A stretch of DNA of 64,000 nt, from positions 27,757,914-27,821,913 of the forward strand of contig JACMZG010000008.1 in the NCBI GenBank assembly GCA_018340805.1, given 5' to 3'. The translations under genes and the position numbers were made by a program. The notes beneath the pieces are model-generated. The model was not told the DNA's origin, ran no database searches, and saw only the letters and a program-made list of their open reading frames with translations. This stretch comes from Microvelia longipes (Eukaryota > Arthropoda > Insecta > Hemiptera > Veliidae). Positions 12,851 to 24,530 of the stretch are shown here, piece after piece; position 1 is the first letter of the stretch, and the number at the start of each line of letters is the position of its first letter.

Positions 12851-15800
12851 ATTTTTTTCTTCTACATTGTGACTAGTTTTTCGGACATATTACTAGTGGA
12901 AAATGCCACCAGTACTAGTTTAACATTATCATTCAAATAGGTTACTCTTTTACGGTAAAAAATTTTATACTTACGCATTTACAAAATGGGGGTATAAAAA
13001 TACATTTCTATAAAACAAAAATAAAAAAGTCTAGAAAAATGAATCTGGGAGAAATAAGTGAAGTATAAAAATTTGAAACGATGAAAACAGAAAGAAGAGA
13101 AGAGAAGATGGCGACTGGTTGGCACCTGACGAGATGGAAGTGTTGAAAATACCGGTAGCTAAAGATGTCCTGTTGTCTCGTTGTGGCGGAGTCGCACGGT
13201 CGCACAACCACCCAATTCGTTACGGACTATCTTCATTTTACACTCCTCAAGAACACATAGCCTTACACTAACAACGGTCCTACATCATCCATACATAACA
13301 ACGTCTTCGTTATCACAACTCATACTAACAAATCTTTTACGAAATGATATAAAATTAATTATTTGTATACACATTAATGCTGATTAAAAACATTATCATA
13401 ACGAAAAAATACTTTTTTCACAACTAGTTTAGATGCATTTATATCTATCGACATAAATAATATTAAAGAATTAAAATGAAGTGAAAATAAGCAGGATATA
13501 ACCGAAGGACTAAAAAGGATCCTTGCAACAAGACTTCTTTTCACTTCATCTTTACCTCAACGAGTTCACGTCTTTTTGATTTTCGTCCTGTCCCATCTCG
13601 CACATACAGGACACTTCTGTACTAAGCAATATTCCTATCATAAAAAGAATAAACCAATAGAATAGGAAACATCTTAGTTAACAACTTTTTTAAGTTAACA
13701 AACCACATGAGGTGAAGAATTGGTTCATTAAAATTAACACATTCAAATATGTTTTTCTCTGTTAGGACACATTTTGAAATAGAAGGGTTTTATTCTTATT
13801 TAACTTGAACAAAATATTGCACTCGCGGAAAGTTATTAATCAAACCTATAAACCAATAAAACAACTTTTCACAGGTCGGGAGTTCAAGTTCAATGCATTC
13901 TCAGTTGTACTGGACGATAGATTCGTTTTTTCTTCAAATATTAAGGAATGCGAGTTGTATTTTCGTTGATTAAATATTGAATAAATTTATTTTAATTAAA
14001 AAATAAGTATTTATTTGTATTTGCATATGTTTAAACAACAGTTAGTGAGAGAACTTATCAAAAGTATTAAAAAGAAAAATTGTTAAAAGAAAGATCGTAA
14101 AAACAATATCCCTTAAACGATAAGTCAACAAACAATTTTAAGATTTTTTAAAATTTACAATTTGGTTTGATTGTTGCACCCTCAGAAATAATATAATACT
14201 GTAACGATTTTTTTTCCTCAGCTAATTTTAATGTTTCGCTTAAAATGTTTCGCTCACCTGTGCAAAAGAAAATTTCTCGCTTGGGTGTGAAAAAAATTAC
14301 TTCACAACCGAGTAGTATAGAATACTATTTTTTGAATTGATAAAAATAGGAAACGCCTTAGTAATTACATTTTATCACAGTATTAAAGTGAATTTAATTA
14401 CAACTAAAATATTTTTTATGTGAATTTTCCAAATGAATGAGTTTAAGGATTAAAACGCTAAGTAATAGTGTGAAGAAAGATTTAAAAGGATAAGGGTGAT
14501 AAAGAAAGACAAAATAAAGAAAGAGATTGTCATTGAAATAAGGCTAAGTGGGGCGTACATCCTGCGCCAGCCAATACACTAAGGACCTCCAACATTGACA
14601 AAATTAATAAGCAAACATGGCTATTATTTATGTCAGCTATTACTCAAATGACAGCTGATTTGTTCTCAAAGTATAAGCAATTAATCATTATATTGAAAAA
14701 TAAATTAGAGACAAATTAGGCAATCATATTTAGTTTAAAATGAATTGAACTTATAGATTTTAACATAGTTAAATATTCTTCTGTAGGCTGTACAATGTAT
14801 GTAGATGTAGGATTAGACTATTCAAGAACAGGGTAATTAAATATATATAGCTTTATCACATTTTTTATTACTAAAGTTTTTACATTAACTAATGTAATAG
14901 ATAAGATGAACAGATAGAACGTAATAAGAGATAGTATTTTAGAGTTAGAGTTGTGTAACTAAGCTAAACTTTGTATAAGAACCCACATAAAACTAAGTAA
15001 TGACCTTTTTAAAAACGATCATTGAAAGCATGACATTCATACTTGAAAAGTAAAAGAAGTCCCTTCAAAAAAGTTTGATTGACAGAGAGATTCAACTTGA
15101 ACCCAAACCGAGGTCTTCTTTAGTGCTGTATTTATATTAACTCTGCCATTAAAATCACTAACTTTGATTACATAAAAGAAAACTAACCTTCGATCAACAA
15201 AGAAGAAATAAGTAATATCTAACAATTAAAGAACAGGGCAGTCTAAACTTAAAGGTAGTTTGTCCGAATTCAAAAGCTACGAAAACACAATGTGATTGCT
15301 ACATACAAGTTCGATCTTTTATTTTATTATGAACTTTTCACCTTCATCATTAGAAACATATATTTTTTGTAAAATGGCTCTGCCGTATATGTATAAAAAA
15401 TAAATAGAAACACGATATGATCAAAGTAAAATAATTATTAACAATCTGGAACTGGGAATAAAACAACATAACAGCCAACATTTAATGCAAAAAAAATTCT
15501 TCCATGCAAGTTGAAATTTTATTAACAACAACGGATTCACTAATTTCATCCTAAATTTCTTAACTTTATCATCTGAAAATAAAAGTAAGTTAATGCGGTA
15601 TGTTTTTAGACTTCCTTCCCTCGTCAATAATAAATAAAATTAAAAAAGGTATCCCCACGGGCACCTATCCAAGTATTGACAACTAAGTACCAACAAAAAC
15701 TACTAAGTGATCGGTGGGCGAAATCGTGATAAAAAGGGAATAAAAAGTGATAAAACTTTGTAAGGAGAGATACATTGGTATCTCAATGTAACAGTAACTC

Positions 15801-16895
15801 TCTTTAACTGGTAATCATCATCTTTAACAGTGATGATAAAGAAGTAAAACGTTGCTATAATAAACAATCAACTTGATTCGAACATTTCGTTTCATTAATA
15901 ATTGAGGAGAAATCTCGGTTTGAGATGATTGCAGCGGAAGAAGGCAAGGGAAAGGTAAAAATTAAAATTAAAGGGATAAATAAATAAAAAAAAACAGGCA
16001 TAACAAAGTAAAAAATAAATATATTAGGATTTAGAAGATGTTCGCATGATAGTAAAAATACGGAGTGCCGAAGTCGAATCATAATAGATGCAAAAAAGTA
16101 ATCTAAATGTAACTATTGAAACAGAGAAAAAGTCGTAACCAGATTTTTATGAATTCTCTCTATAAAAATCGTAATAGTAAAAAAATATTAAACCTCGGTA
16201 AGACTTAAGTAGATTAAATTCTAGTGAACCATACAATCTTCAATTTAAATTTCATAAAAAATAACCTATGAATTAAAACTTTAGCATTACGTAACATAGA
16301 AAATTACACAATACGCACAAGCAGAGCAATGACAAGTTATTTCAATTCGACCGCAACCAGAGGTGAAATATAAATGCAAATATGATAATACAGAGGATGA
16401 AAATTAGGTTTGAGTACAGCACAGTTTTCGTTTTCGTACAAAGAAGGAGCTAAATCATATATTTTAAAAACGTAATCAAGATTTAAATTAGCTGAATACA
16501 TAACGTGCATTAAAAACTAAGAAATAGCTTCCTTGTCGATTTACTTTTACATCCATAAATCAGAGAAGGAAATACAGCAATACATTTATTATTTGAAAAC
16601 TTAAGGATCACAATATTTAATACTTAACTCCATAACTGACAATATTAAAATGTTCTACAAGCAAGTTTTGATTATAATAGGCTTAAAATATTTTTTGCCA
16701 CACTTAACCGCTTCAACATCTTGGCCCCTAGCGGCTAATTTAGTATTACGGATTTTTTTTAAGTTTTGCGATACTGACAGTTTTTGTTTACAATTTTATT
16801 TCAATGTTATTGTAATTTAATCTTTAATTAGAAATGGATAAACCATAATAAAGACCAAATAATATAATAAATATAGAATGTCAGAAGAAATACGA
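12851..16895. other. Non-coding AT-rich sequence
   Basis: A purine-rich then GC-richer patch at 13080-13230 (includes AAGATGGCG, and GTGGCGGAGTCGCACGGTCG) stands out, but its frames are short. Otherwise featureless. Confidence 0.5.
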
Positions 16896-16996
16896 CACAC
16901 ACACACAGATACAAATATATATATATATAATATATATAGATATTATATAATATAATATATAATATATATATATTATATATATATATATATATATAT
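16896..16996. repeat. (CA)n/(TA)n microsatellite
   Basis: A short CA run (16896-16906) passes into TA repeats with ATAATATA and AGATAT interruptions. Confidence 0.92.
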
Positions 16997-18101
16997 TCGG
17001 GATACATACACTTTGGGTATCAGGAAGCCAAATGGAATTAATTCTTGCCACCCCCTCCCCTCAAATTACGTCATCCGAATAACTCTGAGTGTCATTTTCA
17101 TAATGGAAATTCGGCAAAATCAAGTAAAACCAATAACGATAAAATGCATAAAAAATAAAAATGGAAGTGATGTCTAAGGAATGATTTGCTATAACGAAAT
17201 AATGACGAGACCTCTAACCCTCTCGTGTCACGAACTCCAAAAATGTTTCTCGTTAAAACTCATTAATCTTTCAACAAGTATAAAAAATATGCAAAGTCGA
17301 CATTTTTATACAATTGGGCACTTTCTAGCCCCCATACTGATGTCCATTACTATCTTAGAGAAAGTACAGCAATGTCAACAGATAATAATAATATTTGACA
17401 ATTCCTTGTATTTTTATACTTTCCTTATACACAAGACAGGCAAACTTCAATAAGACATTAAAAAATAGTATCTTGCATTGTAATATTACAAGCATTACAA
17501 ATGTTTATTACAATACTATCATATAAATGCAGAGAGATTTTAACAAATATTACCCATTACCGACAAATTTAAACCTGAGATAAAATACTTTTAGTGACTA
17601 TAGATATCACTAAAATATTTTTTATTAAGAGAAGAAAGCATAAAAATACATTTCGTATTAGTTTTTTTAGTTGTTTTAAATCTAAAATATATTTTATCAA
17701 AATATAAGATCAATTATAATATATATCCGATTTATTCAGATGTATTCGAAGTTAATTCTAAAATGGACTTTAATAACCTCTTCTTACCATTGAAATATAA
17801 CTTTGTAAGGAATAAGGTATTTGTTTTTCTGTGTTATTATTGAAAGAAGAACTCCGATAAATATGGTCATAACGTCAATTCTAAACAACTCAGCAAACTA
17901 CTCGTTCAAAAATAGTAAATAAACCACTAAAGTCAATCGTAGATGAAACTCTAGGATACACAAAAGAAGTAGAAATAGACATTAAAATAAAATAATTTAT
18001 GGTGAAGAAGAATTTATAACATACTTGAGTGCTTCTTGAACTTGTTAAGAAAGTATAAAATAAAACTCTTGTAACACATGTAAAGAATACTCTAACTAGA
18101 C
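16997..18101. other. Non-coding AT-rich sequence
   Basis: No recognised repeat. A 90-codon plus-strand frame at 17181 has no family resemblance. Confidence 0.5.
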
Positions 18102-18190
18102 CAGGAGTCTCCAAACTGAGGTACGCGTACACCAGGGGGTACGCCAAAAATATGTTCAAATATATTAACAAATATAAATAAAAATATGAC
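18102..18190 (+). mobile_element. Probable hAT-type transposon terminus
   Basis: The segment beginning CAGGAGTCTCCAAACTGAGG and continuing GTACGCGTACACCAGGGGGT then ACGCC resembles the end of hAT (Charlie/Blackjack-like) elements, which start CAGTGGTTCTCAAACTGGGG and go on with a GTACGCGTAC-type stretch. I found no matching opposite end in the window, so this is a fragment. Confidence 0.5.
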
Positions 18191-19734
18191 AAAGTCTACA
18201 AAATATTGGAAAATTGTTTGTTGAAACTAGTAAGTATAATAGATAAGATAAGCCTCAAATCAAAGCCGGCAAATCACAGGATGTAATATAACTAAGATAT
18301 GAACATTCCTTTTCACCTTTGCACCGCCTTTTGTTACTTCTTTATTTCTTATCACCAAACATATCTATCCAATTTTGATAACTGATACTTTACTTAGATA
18401 TCGCTTTAGTCTTAATTTTACTGTCGTAGAGTTTAAACCTGATTATTGAACGTGGTTATTCTCTTTCATCCCTAGAGAAGAAGTTTTTCTATGGAAAATG
18501 GAAAATCCATTTTCAGATCTAATTAACATCAACAATTTAACTCCGATTAGTTCCAATTCCGATCAGGACGGTGTGTATTTCCACTTGGAAATATGTTAAG
18601 TATCTAAATATTGTAAGGGAGTAAGTAACTAACAAGGTCTTAAATAAGTAAGCCACTAAATTGGTTTTGAACAAATGTTTCTCATCTACTTTTGAAATAT
18701 AAAACTCAAAATAGGACATACTAAATATATGATAACTTATTGTTTCTAATTATACTGATCTTGGAACATCATAATCATTTTAAATAATTACATTCTTCAT
18801 TGTGTTATGATTAGTGCTATATTACAGTTTAAGTAAGAAAATAAATAAGGGTTAATAGTAATAATAAAAGTAATAATCATCTTCTAGTATTATTACTACT
18901 AGTATTGCAATTACTTTTATAAGAAAAATGACAATTCCATAATTAGATACTTTAACAATTTAACGGTTAACGATTGGCCCTATCAAAATATTAGGTGATA
19001 TTTAAAAAAAATAGTTCGAAAAAAATATTGCACACTAACCTAGATAAAATGCAGATATTCGATAAAAAAATGAAATTTAGAAGTATTTTAAATCTAGGTC
19101 TCTGTAATTTGTCACTTTCTTCGTCATTACTCCTATTGGTCCACGAAAAAGAAGTATGACATAGTTAGTAAGGATAGATCTTTAACTAGTTATACAGGAA
19201 GAAAGTACTGAGAGGTGTAAGTACAGTAAATTCCTGTTGTACACAGAACATAGCGGATAAACTGGACAAGACAAGCGACAATAGAGGACACGCCTTTACC
19301 TCCGATCCTTCTATATCTTGTTTTCTCTATTATATATAATACACGGCACAAAGTACTTGTTGCTTTAATAATATAACATTATTTTATACCCTATAATAGA
19401 GAGAGAATTTACAATGCTCATGTACGATAGTTGGATAATAAATCTTGACAATACAATTCTTAACATGACTATTAAATGATAGATATGCGTTATAAACAAG
19501 TACAATAAAGTAGGATTAAAACTAACAAAGCATCTCAACAGGATACAAATAGGTAGTATGTGATGCCAAATATAAAATATTGAATATATTATCGATCGTT
19601 TAAATAATATTAAATTTTAAAAAGAAACAATCAATTAATCAAATCGAATTTAAAATATATTGGATATTAAAATAAAAAGGTTGAGTTCATAAAAGATAGT
19701 AACAATTAAATAAAAAGAGGTTGTCAATAAAGCA
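18191..19734. other. Non-coding AT-rich sequence
   Basis: Nothing recognised. Confidence 0.5.
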
Positions 19735-19935
19735 ATAACAAATGGCCGAAAGCCTTTTGCTATTAATTCATAAAGCGGCTCTGTGGCGTAAGCGCTGAAA
19801 GCCCTGTTGCAGACCCTCCGATTCCAAAGAACAACATGGTTGCCACTTTGCGGCAAGCATGTTGCCGCATAATGGCAAATATGGTTGTCGTCCTGTAGCA
19901 GCTTGTCGTATTCGTAGTCTTACAGGTGGCATACT
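19735..19935 (-). repeat. Family 2 GC-rich core, isolated
   Basis: Plus-strand words GGCCGAAAGCCTTTTGC, GCGGCTCTGTGGCG and GGTGGCATAC resemble 53980-54110. Contains the inverted words TTGCGGCAAGCATGTTGCCGC (19855). The orientation is opposite to 46085-46900. Confidence 0.5.
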
Positions 19936-21849
19936 TCCATAATATTACCGGGTTTCAGAATGCATTAGTCGAATTTCAAAATGTCTATATGTATTCTTAA
20001 TCATGGAGTACCCTCATGAGAAACCCCATCTCCCCCTCCATAACCTTAACGATATTAGCTCACTTTTCCTTTGAAAATTCACTAAAAATGTGACTGCAAA
20101 CTTGACTGAAGAAATGTCTTGCCTTGACTAACCTAACAAAATAGATGTGATACATAACAGCATTTGGACCGGGTCTCTTCACGAAATATCATAATTAAAA
20201 TAATTAATGAATCAGCTCTTCTCACCAACGAACCAAAATATAGTCTGTAGTCTTCAAGATAAGTTAAGGAAATTATTTCAAGTACGTAATAATAAAATAA
20301 AACTAAACCAGTATATTAAATAGTAAGCCAAAGAAATAAAATACAAATTCTATTGAAAGAAATAAAGATAAAAAGGAAAAAACTATCTACAATAAACACA
20401 ACATTAGAAAAACAAGGTAGAGAAAATTCACAACCAAAAATTAATATAATAATAAAAATAAACTAGAAAAATCTTTAAAAGAGCACCTGTAAAGGGAAAG
20501 ATTAGCAACAATGAAACAAGTCTGTGGAGGAAAAGTTATGAAGATTTAATGCTTGAGGCAATATTAAATTAACAACATGGTAGCAGCACACTAAGTGGCA
20601 GAACAAAAAACTAATTCCTAAACAGCAAGATAGAGCAAATCCATTAAAGAAGATGAATAGAGATTAAATATTTTTTCGAAAGCTTGTAAAAAATGGCTAG
20701 ACAAAGGTTGAATAGCCTGCAGGTGTTTAGAAAAGATGTATTTATAATGATTTTTAATACTTATCAAAATTATTCTATTATATAAATCTCAGGTATATTA
20801 GACAAATAGTTAAGATAGTATTTTTTTAAAAGCGATTCAGCACTATGCTAGGATTTATTATTTTTAGTTAATTTTTAACACAAAAATTGAGGAAATAAAT
20901 TTTTATTAAGATAACCAAATGATTGTTTTAATCTGTAAGTATTAAAAAAACTAAAAAGAGAAATTTTTTAATTTATTGTAAAATTGAAAATTAATTGCAA
21001 AAATACTAGAAAACCCGTAAATTTATTCATAGCAACTTGAAAAGTGAATTGAGTAAAAGGGTAAAAATAATAGAAAATGAATTACAGATTACAACAAAAT
21101 CTGTAATTTGTGATCTGTAATCACAAATTAGATAGATACAAACACAGAAAGTATGATAAAATAAAATATCAATGAATTAAAATAAAAGAACTCCAACATT
21201 TTCTAACATATAAACATTTAAATTTAAGGAATACATCCTTTTTGATCCATTAATAAAAAATACGTTTATGTAAAATGCATATTAATTCTCTGAGAGAAAA
21301 TCAATATAATCAGTACTTCCTCCCATAAAATTACAGCAATTTAGATCCAACTTAATCGCCCATAATTTAACTATAATTAAGAGAAATATTACTTACATGT
21401 TTTTCACTTTAAGCATCAATAAGTAAGTTAATAGGATTCAAAGTCAATAAGCAGTCAGTCAGTAGCCTCAAGTCAGTGTTGATTAGAAAAAAATTAAACC
21501 GTTATATTTAGACTTGAGTTTTTATAGCAACTTACCTAACCTGTACGTCAATAACCTAGATTCCGACAGATTTTTTTTTCATTGATTAAAAATACATTTT
21601 TCTTCTAATAATGCAGTTTAAACTGTTATTATTAAAAACAGTTTTAATATTTTATCTTTAAATAAAATTTAATAAGATAAAGCCACCCAAATAAAAATGT
21701 CAATTTCTTACTTTTTCCTATTTTTTTCGAAAAAAAATGTATGGAAACAAACACAATAAAAGCTTCATAATTCATAACATTTAAAATGTTCATTAAAAAT
21801 TGTTAAATCGAGTAGGAACCTCGCAACTCCTACCTATATCAGTGATATG
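19936..21849. other. Non-coding AT-rich sequence
   Basis: Only the small hairpin at 21100-21127. Confidence 0.5.
21100..21127. repeat. Short hairpin
   Basis: AATTTGTGAT...ATCACAAATT: a 10-bp stem with a 5-nt loop (CTGTA). The word AATCTGTAAT is repeated around it. Confidence 0.6.
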
Positions 21850-22470
21850 CTTATACTCACTACTTCGGATTCGCTTTGCTCGTTCTCACACTAATTGATT
21901 AGATTATCTTTGATAAATATCATTTTTTAAAAAACGTAGACAAGTCAAGATATATATTGATAATGAGATGAAACTTAGCACGTTTATGGGTTCTATACAT
22001 GTTGGTTCAATTGATCAAAACATTTTTGTGTGTTTCATGAATTTTCGAAATATTTTAATAATTATTTGTGGTTAAAGGCATCAAAAAAAATTGCCAGTTA
22101 GACCTAAAGATTGACTTTCCTACAAAATTTCTAGGAAGTATGTAAATAAAAGTCTATCTACAAATACATTGCAACCAATGTAATAATGACAAAACCGGCT
22201 TTCAACTTAATACAGGTCATCCTCAGTGCCGGTGAGAAGAAGCTAATTTTTCCTCTTGAGTCTTGTTACAAGATTTGAGACTGGATGCAGACACAAATTT
22301 CTAGCATTAATACGATTATAACAAACACACACATACAAAGGGACAATATAGTGTAAATCAATAAGAAGGTCTTAAAACACCTTAAACTGATAATTCAGGT
22401 ATATCCCGGTTTCAGATTCTTTGCAAACTCGATACTTTTCCTACATACCAACGTAATAAATGAGAAAAAT
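21850..22470 (-). repeat. Family 1 repeat, old copy split by an insert
   Basis: Left part 21850-22170 (CGGATTCGCTTTGCTCGTTC; ATGAGATGAAACTTAGCAC) and right part 22290-22470 (AGCATTAATACG, CACCTTAAACTGATAATTCA, ATACTTTTCCTACATAC). The ~100 bp between carry a Penelope-type motif. Confidence 0.65.
22185..22240 (-). other. Solitary hammerhead-like / Penelope-type motif inside a family 1 copy
   Basis: On the minus strand the CTGAGGA box is at 22220-22226 and the GAAA box at 22200-22203, followed by GCCGGTTTTGTCATTATTAC. The motif lies in a ~100-bp insert that splits the family 1 copy at 21850-22470. Confidence 0.5.
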
Positions 22471-23800
22471 ATATAAAAAAGTTATAAAACAATTCAATAC
22501 ATGGCCCCCAAAGTCTATAAAAAGATCTTTCATTATTAATGAAGAAAAAGTTGATAATCTATAGATTAGGCTTAGAGAAAGCTAAGTACCAGCAAATATT
22601 TTAAGAACTTAGATCCTAAAATGGTTAGTTCAACCAAATTTAAGTCATTTTGTTGAAATAACTTCTTTCAACCACAAACAAATTTAAGCTGCAGTTTAAT
22701 GGATGTCATAAAATTAAGAGTATACTAATTTAAGTTAACAAGATTAAAAGTTTTTTTATAAAATTATCAGCGATAAAATTAAAAAAATGTAAATAAAAGT
22801 CTAAAGGAATGAAACTTATATAAAAAAGATTTTAGAGATAAAATTATTTGAATTCTAATGTTATTTTTTCCTACAAATAATAAAAATGTAAACTCACAGG
22901 ATTCCATGTGAAAATAAACCTGTTCCAGTTGAATTAAAAAAGGTATAATATTCAAAGATAGGTACCTATAATACGTATCAGGTTAATAGGTGAGCACATA
23001 CAAGTACCTGGAAACTCATACTACCTTAGGGTAGGGATAATAATAATGTAACGGAAATAAGGATAGATAGGTTAAGTAGTACTTCTTAATAAACTGCATT
23101 ACTAAACATACTAAAATAAAAAGTTTTAAAAAAATAATAAAATAACCAAAGAAAAACAAAAAGCAAGGATGAAAACGACAAAAAACATCACGACAAACTT
23201 CACGCTTCAAAGAACTTACTACAGTAACTAACTTTACAGCTGTTTGAAATTATTTAATTTATTACTATTTTCAAGATAAAGTATAATTGAACAAAATAAG
23301 GATTGAGTTTCATGCCTATTTATGAATTTAAGTCTTTTTATGGTAAATTAGCAAATTAATGATAAGTAATTTATTTCTAGGATTGCAAAGAAAATGTACT
23401 AAAGATGTAATCTTTCGGTATACATTTAAATGAAAGTATAATTTAAACTTTTCATCGAGAATTCATTTGTTCATTAACAATAAACGACACAATTCATGTA
23501 ATGCAGTAAGCTGAAAAATAAATAAGGCACGGAACATGAAAAGTGAACAATTTGGCACCCTGCACTGAACTATTCAAGTAAAGAGCCATAAAGCATGATA
23601 AACAGAAGACTGTGCCGAAAAACAGCATAGAAAAAATCATTGGTTCATTTGCTACAAGCTAAAATTGTACACAACAAACGTATGTCTATACTTCATTTGA
23701 CATAAGGATCAAATGAACTTTTTGTGATCTACACAACATAACAATGAAATGCTATTTTTACGTCTTAAACATCATAAGTATAATAAAATCCCATAATAGG
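22471..23800. other. Non-coding AT-rich sequence
   Basis: Nothing recognised. Confidence 0.5.
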
Positions 23801-24530
23801 AAAAATCGGGTACGAGGTACCTCAGGACTTTTTCTCATCATATTTGATTCGCTACGCTCATCCTCCCCACTCCGGACTCTCTTCGCTCGTCCTCAAAATA
23901 TACAACTAGTTAAATTTATACTGCAACACGTCTTCGAATTCGCTTTGTTCGTCCTTATATATTATTTCATTCCCAGCAGTCACCCATCCAGGCACTGACC
24001 ACGCTGAGGACTGAACAAAAATCATGGATATACTGATCGTATCGAAACTTAACTCAGTGTACTTATATATTACGTAATGGTATACACTTGAACCAAAGTT
24101 TAACTCACTTGGATTATTTCGCGATTTATACATTTTTTATAAAACGTACACGAGTTATTAATTAAAATTTGAACTAATGCTGAAAATGAGATGAAACTTG
24201 TCACATATGTTAGTCTTATACATGGCTACATGCGTGCTAAATCTCAATCCGATCGCAATATTTTTTCGCGTTTTATAATTTTTTGGAATTTTAGCTAAAT
24301 CATTATTGCGGGTTAGTTACGTCATAAAAAATATTTTCTAATAATTAGCAAACCTACACCTAAAGGTTGATTTTCATACAAAGTTTAGCATTAATACACT
24401 GGGAGCTACGATGATAATAGACACACACATACAGACAGACAACTTTGAAAAAACCACTGGGCGACATCCCGGTTTCTGATTTTTTTTGGAAGCGCAATAC
24501 TTTTCCTACATATCTATGATCGCAAATAAA
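23801..24530 (-). repeat. Family 1 repeat, long copy
   Basis: All blocks are present in the order of 51482-52280, including TACGAGGTACCTC at the start, TTCGCTACGCTCATCCTCC, the 5S-like block at 23970-24012, and GGGTTAGTTACGTCA in the CRE-like block. The terminal hairpin is degraded. Confidence 0.8.
23970..24012 (-). other. 5S rRNA-like segment, best-preserved C box
   Basis: On the minus strand GCGTGGTCAGTGCCTGGATG then GGTGACTGCTGGGAA, which matches the 5S gene consensus (…GGTTAGTACTTGGATGGGTGACCGCCTGGGAA) with conserved spacing. Confidence 0.75.

Noticed and set aside
13080..13230. Possible start exon (AAGATGGCG with purine-rich leader)
   Set aside because: The frame closes after 12 codons and no downstream exon could be recognised.
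23016..23210. 64-codon Cys/Phe-rich minus-strand frame
   Set aside because: Low-complexity product of A/T-rich sequence with no supporting motif.
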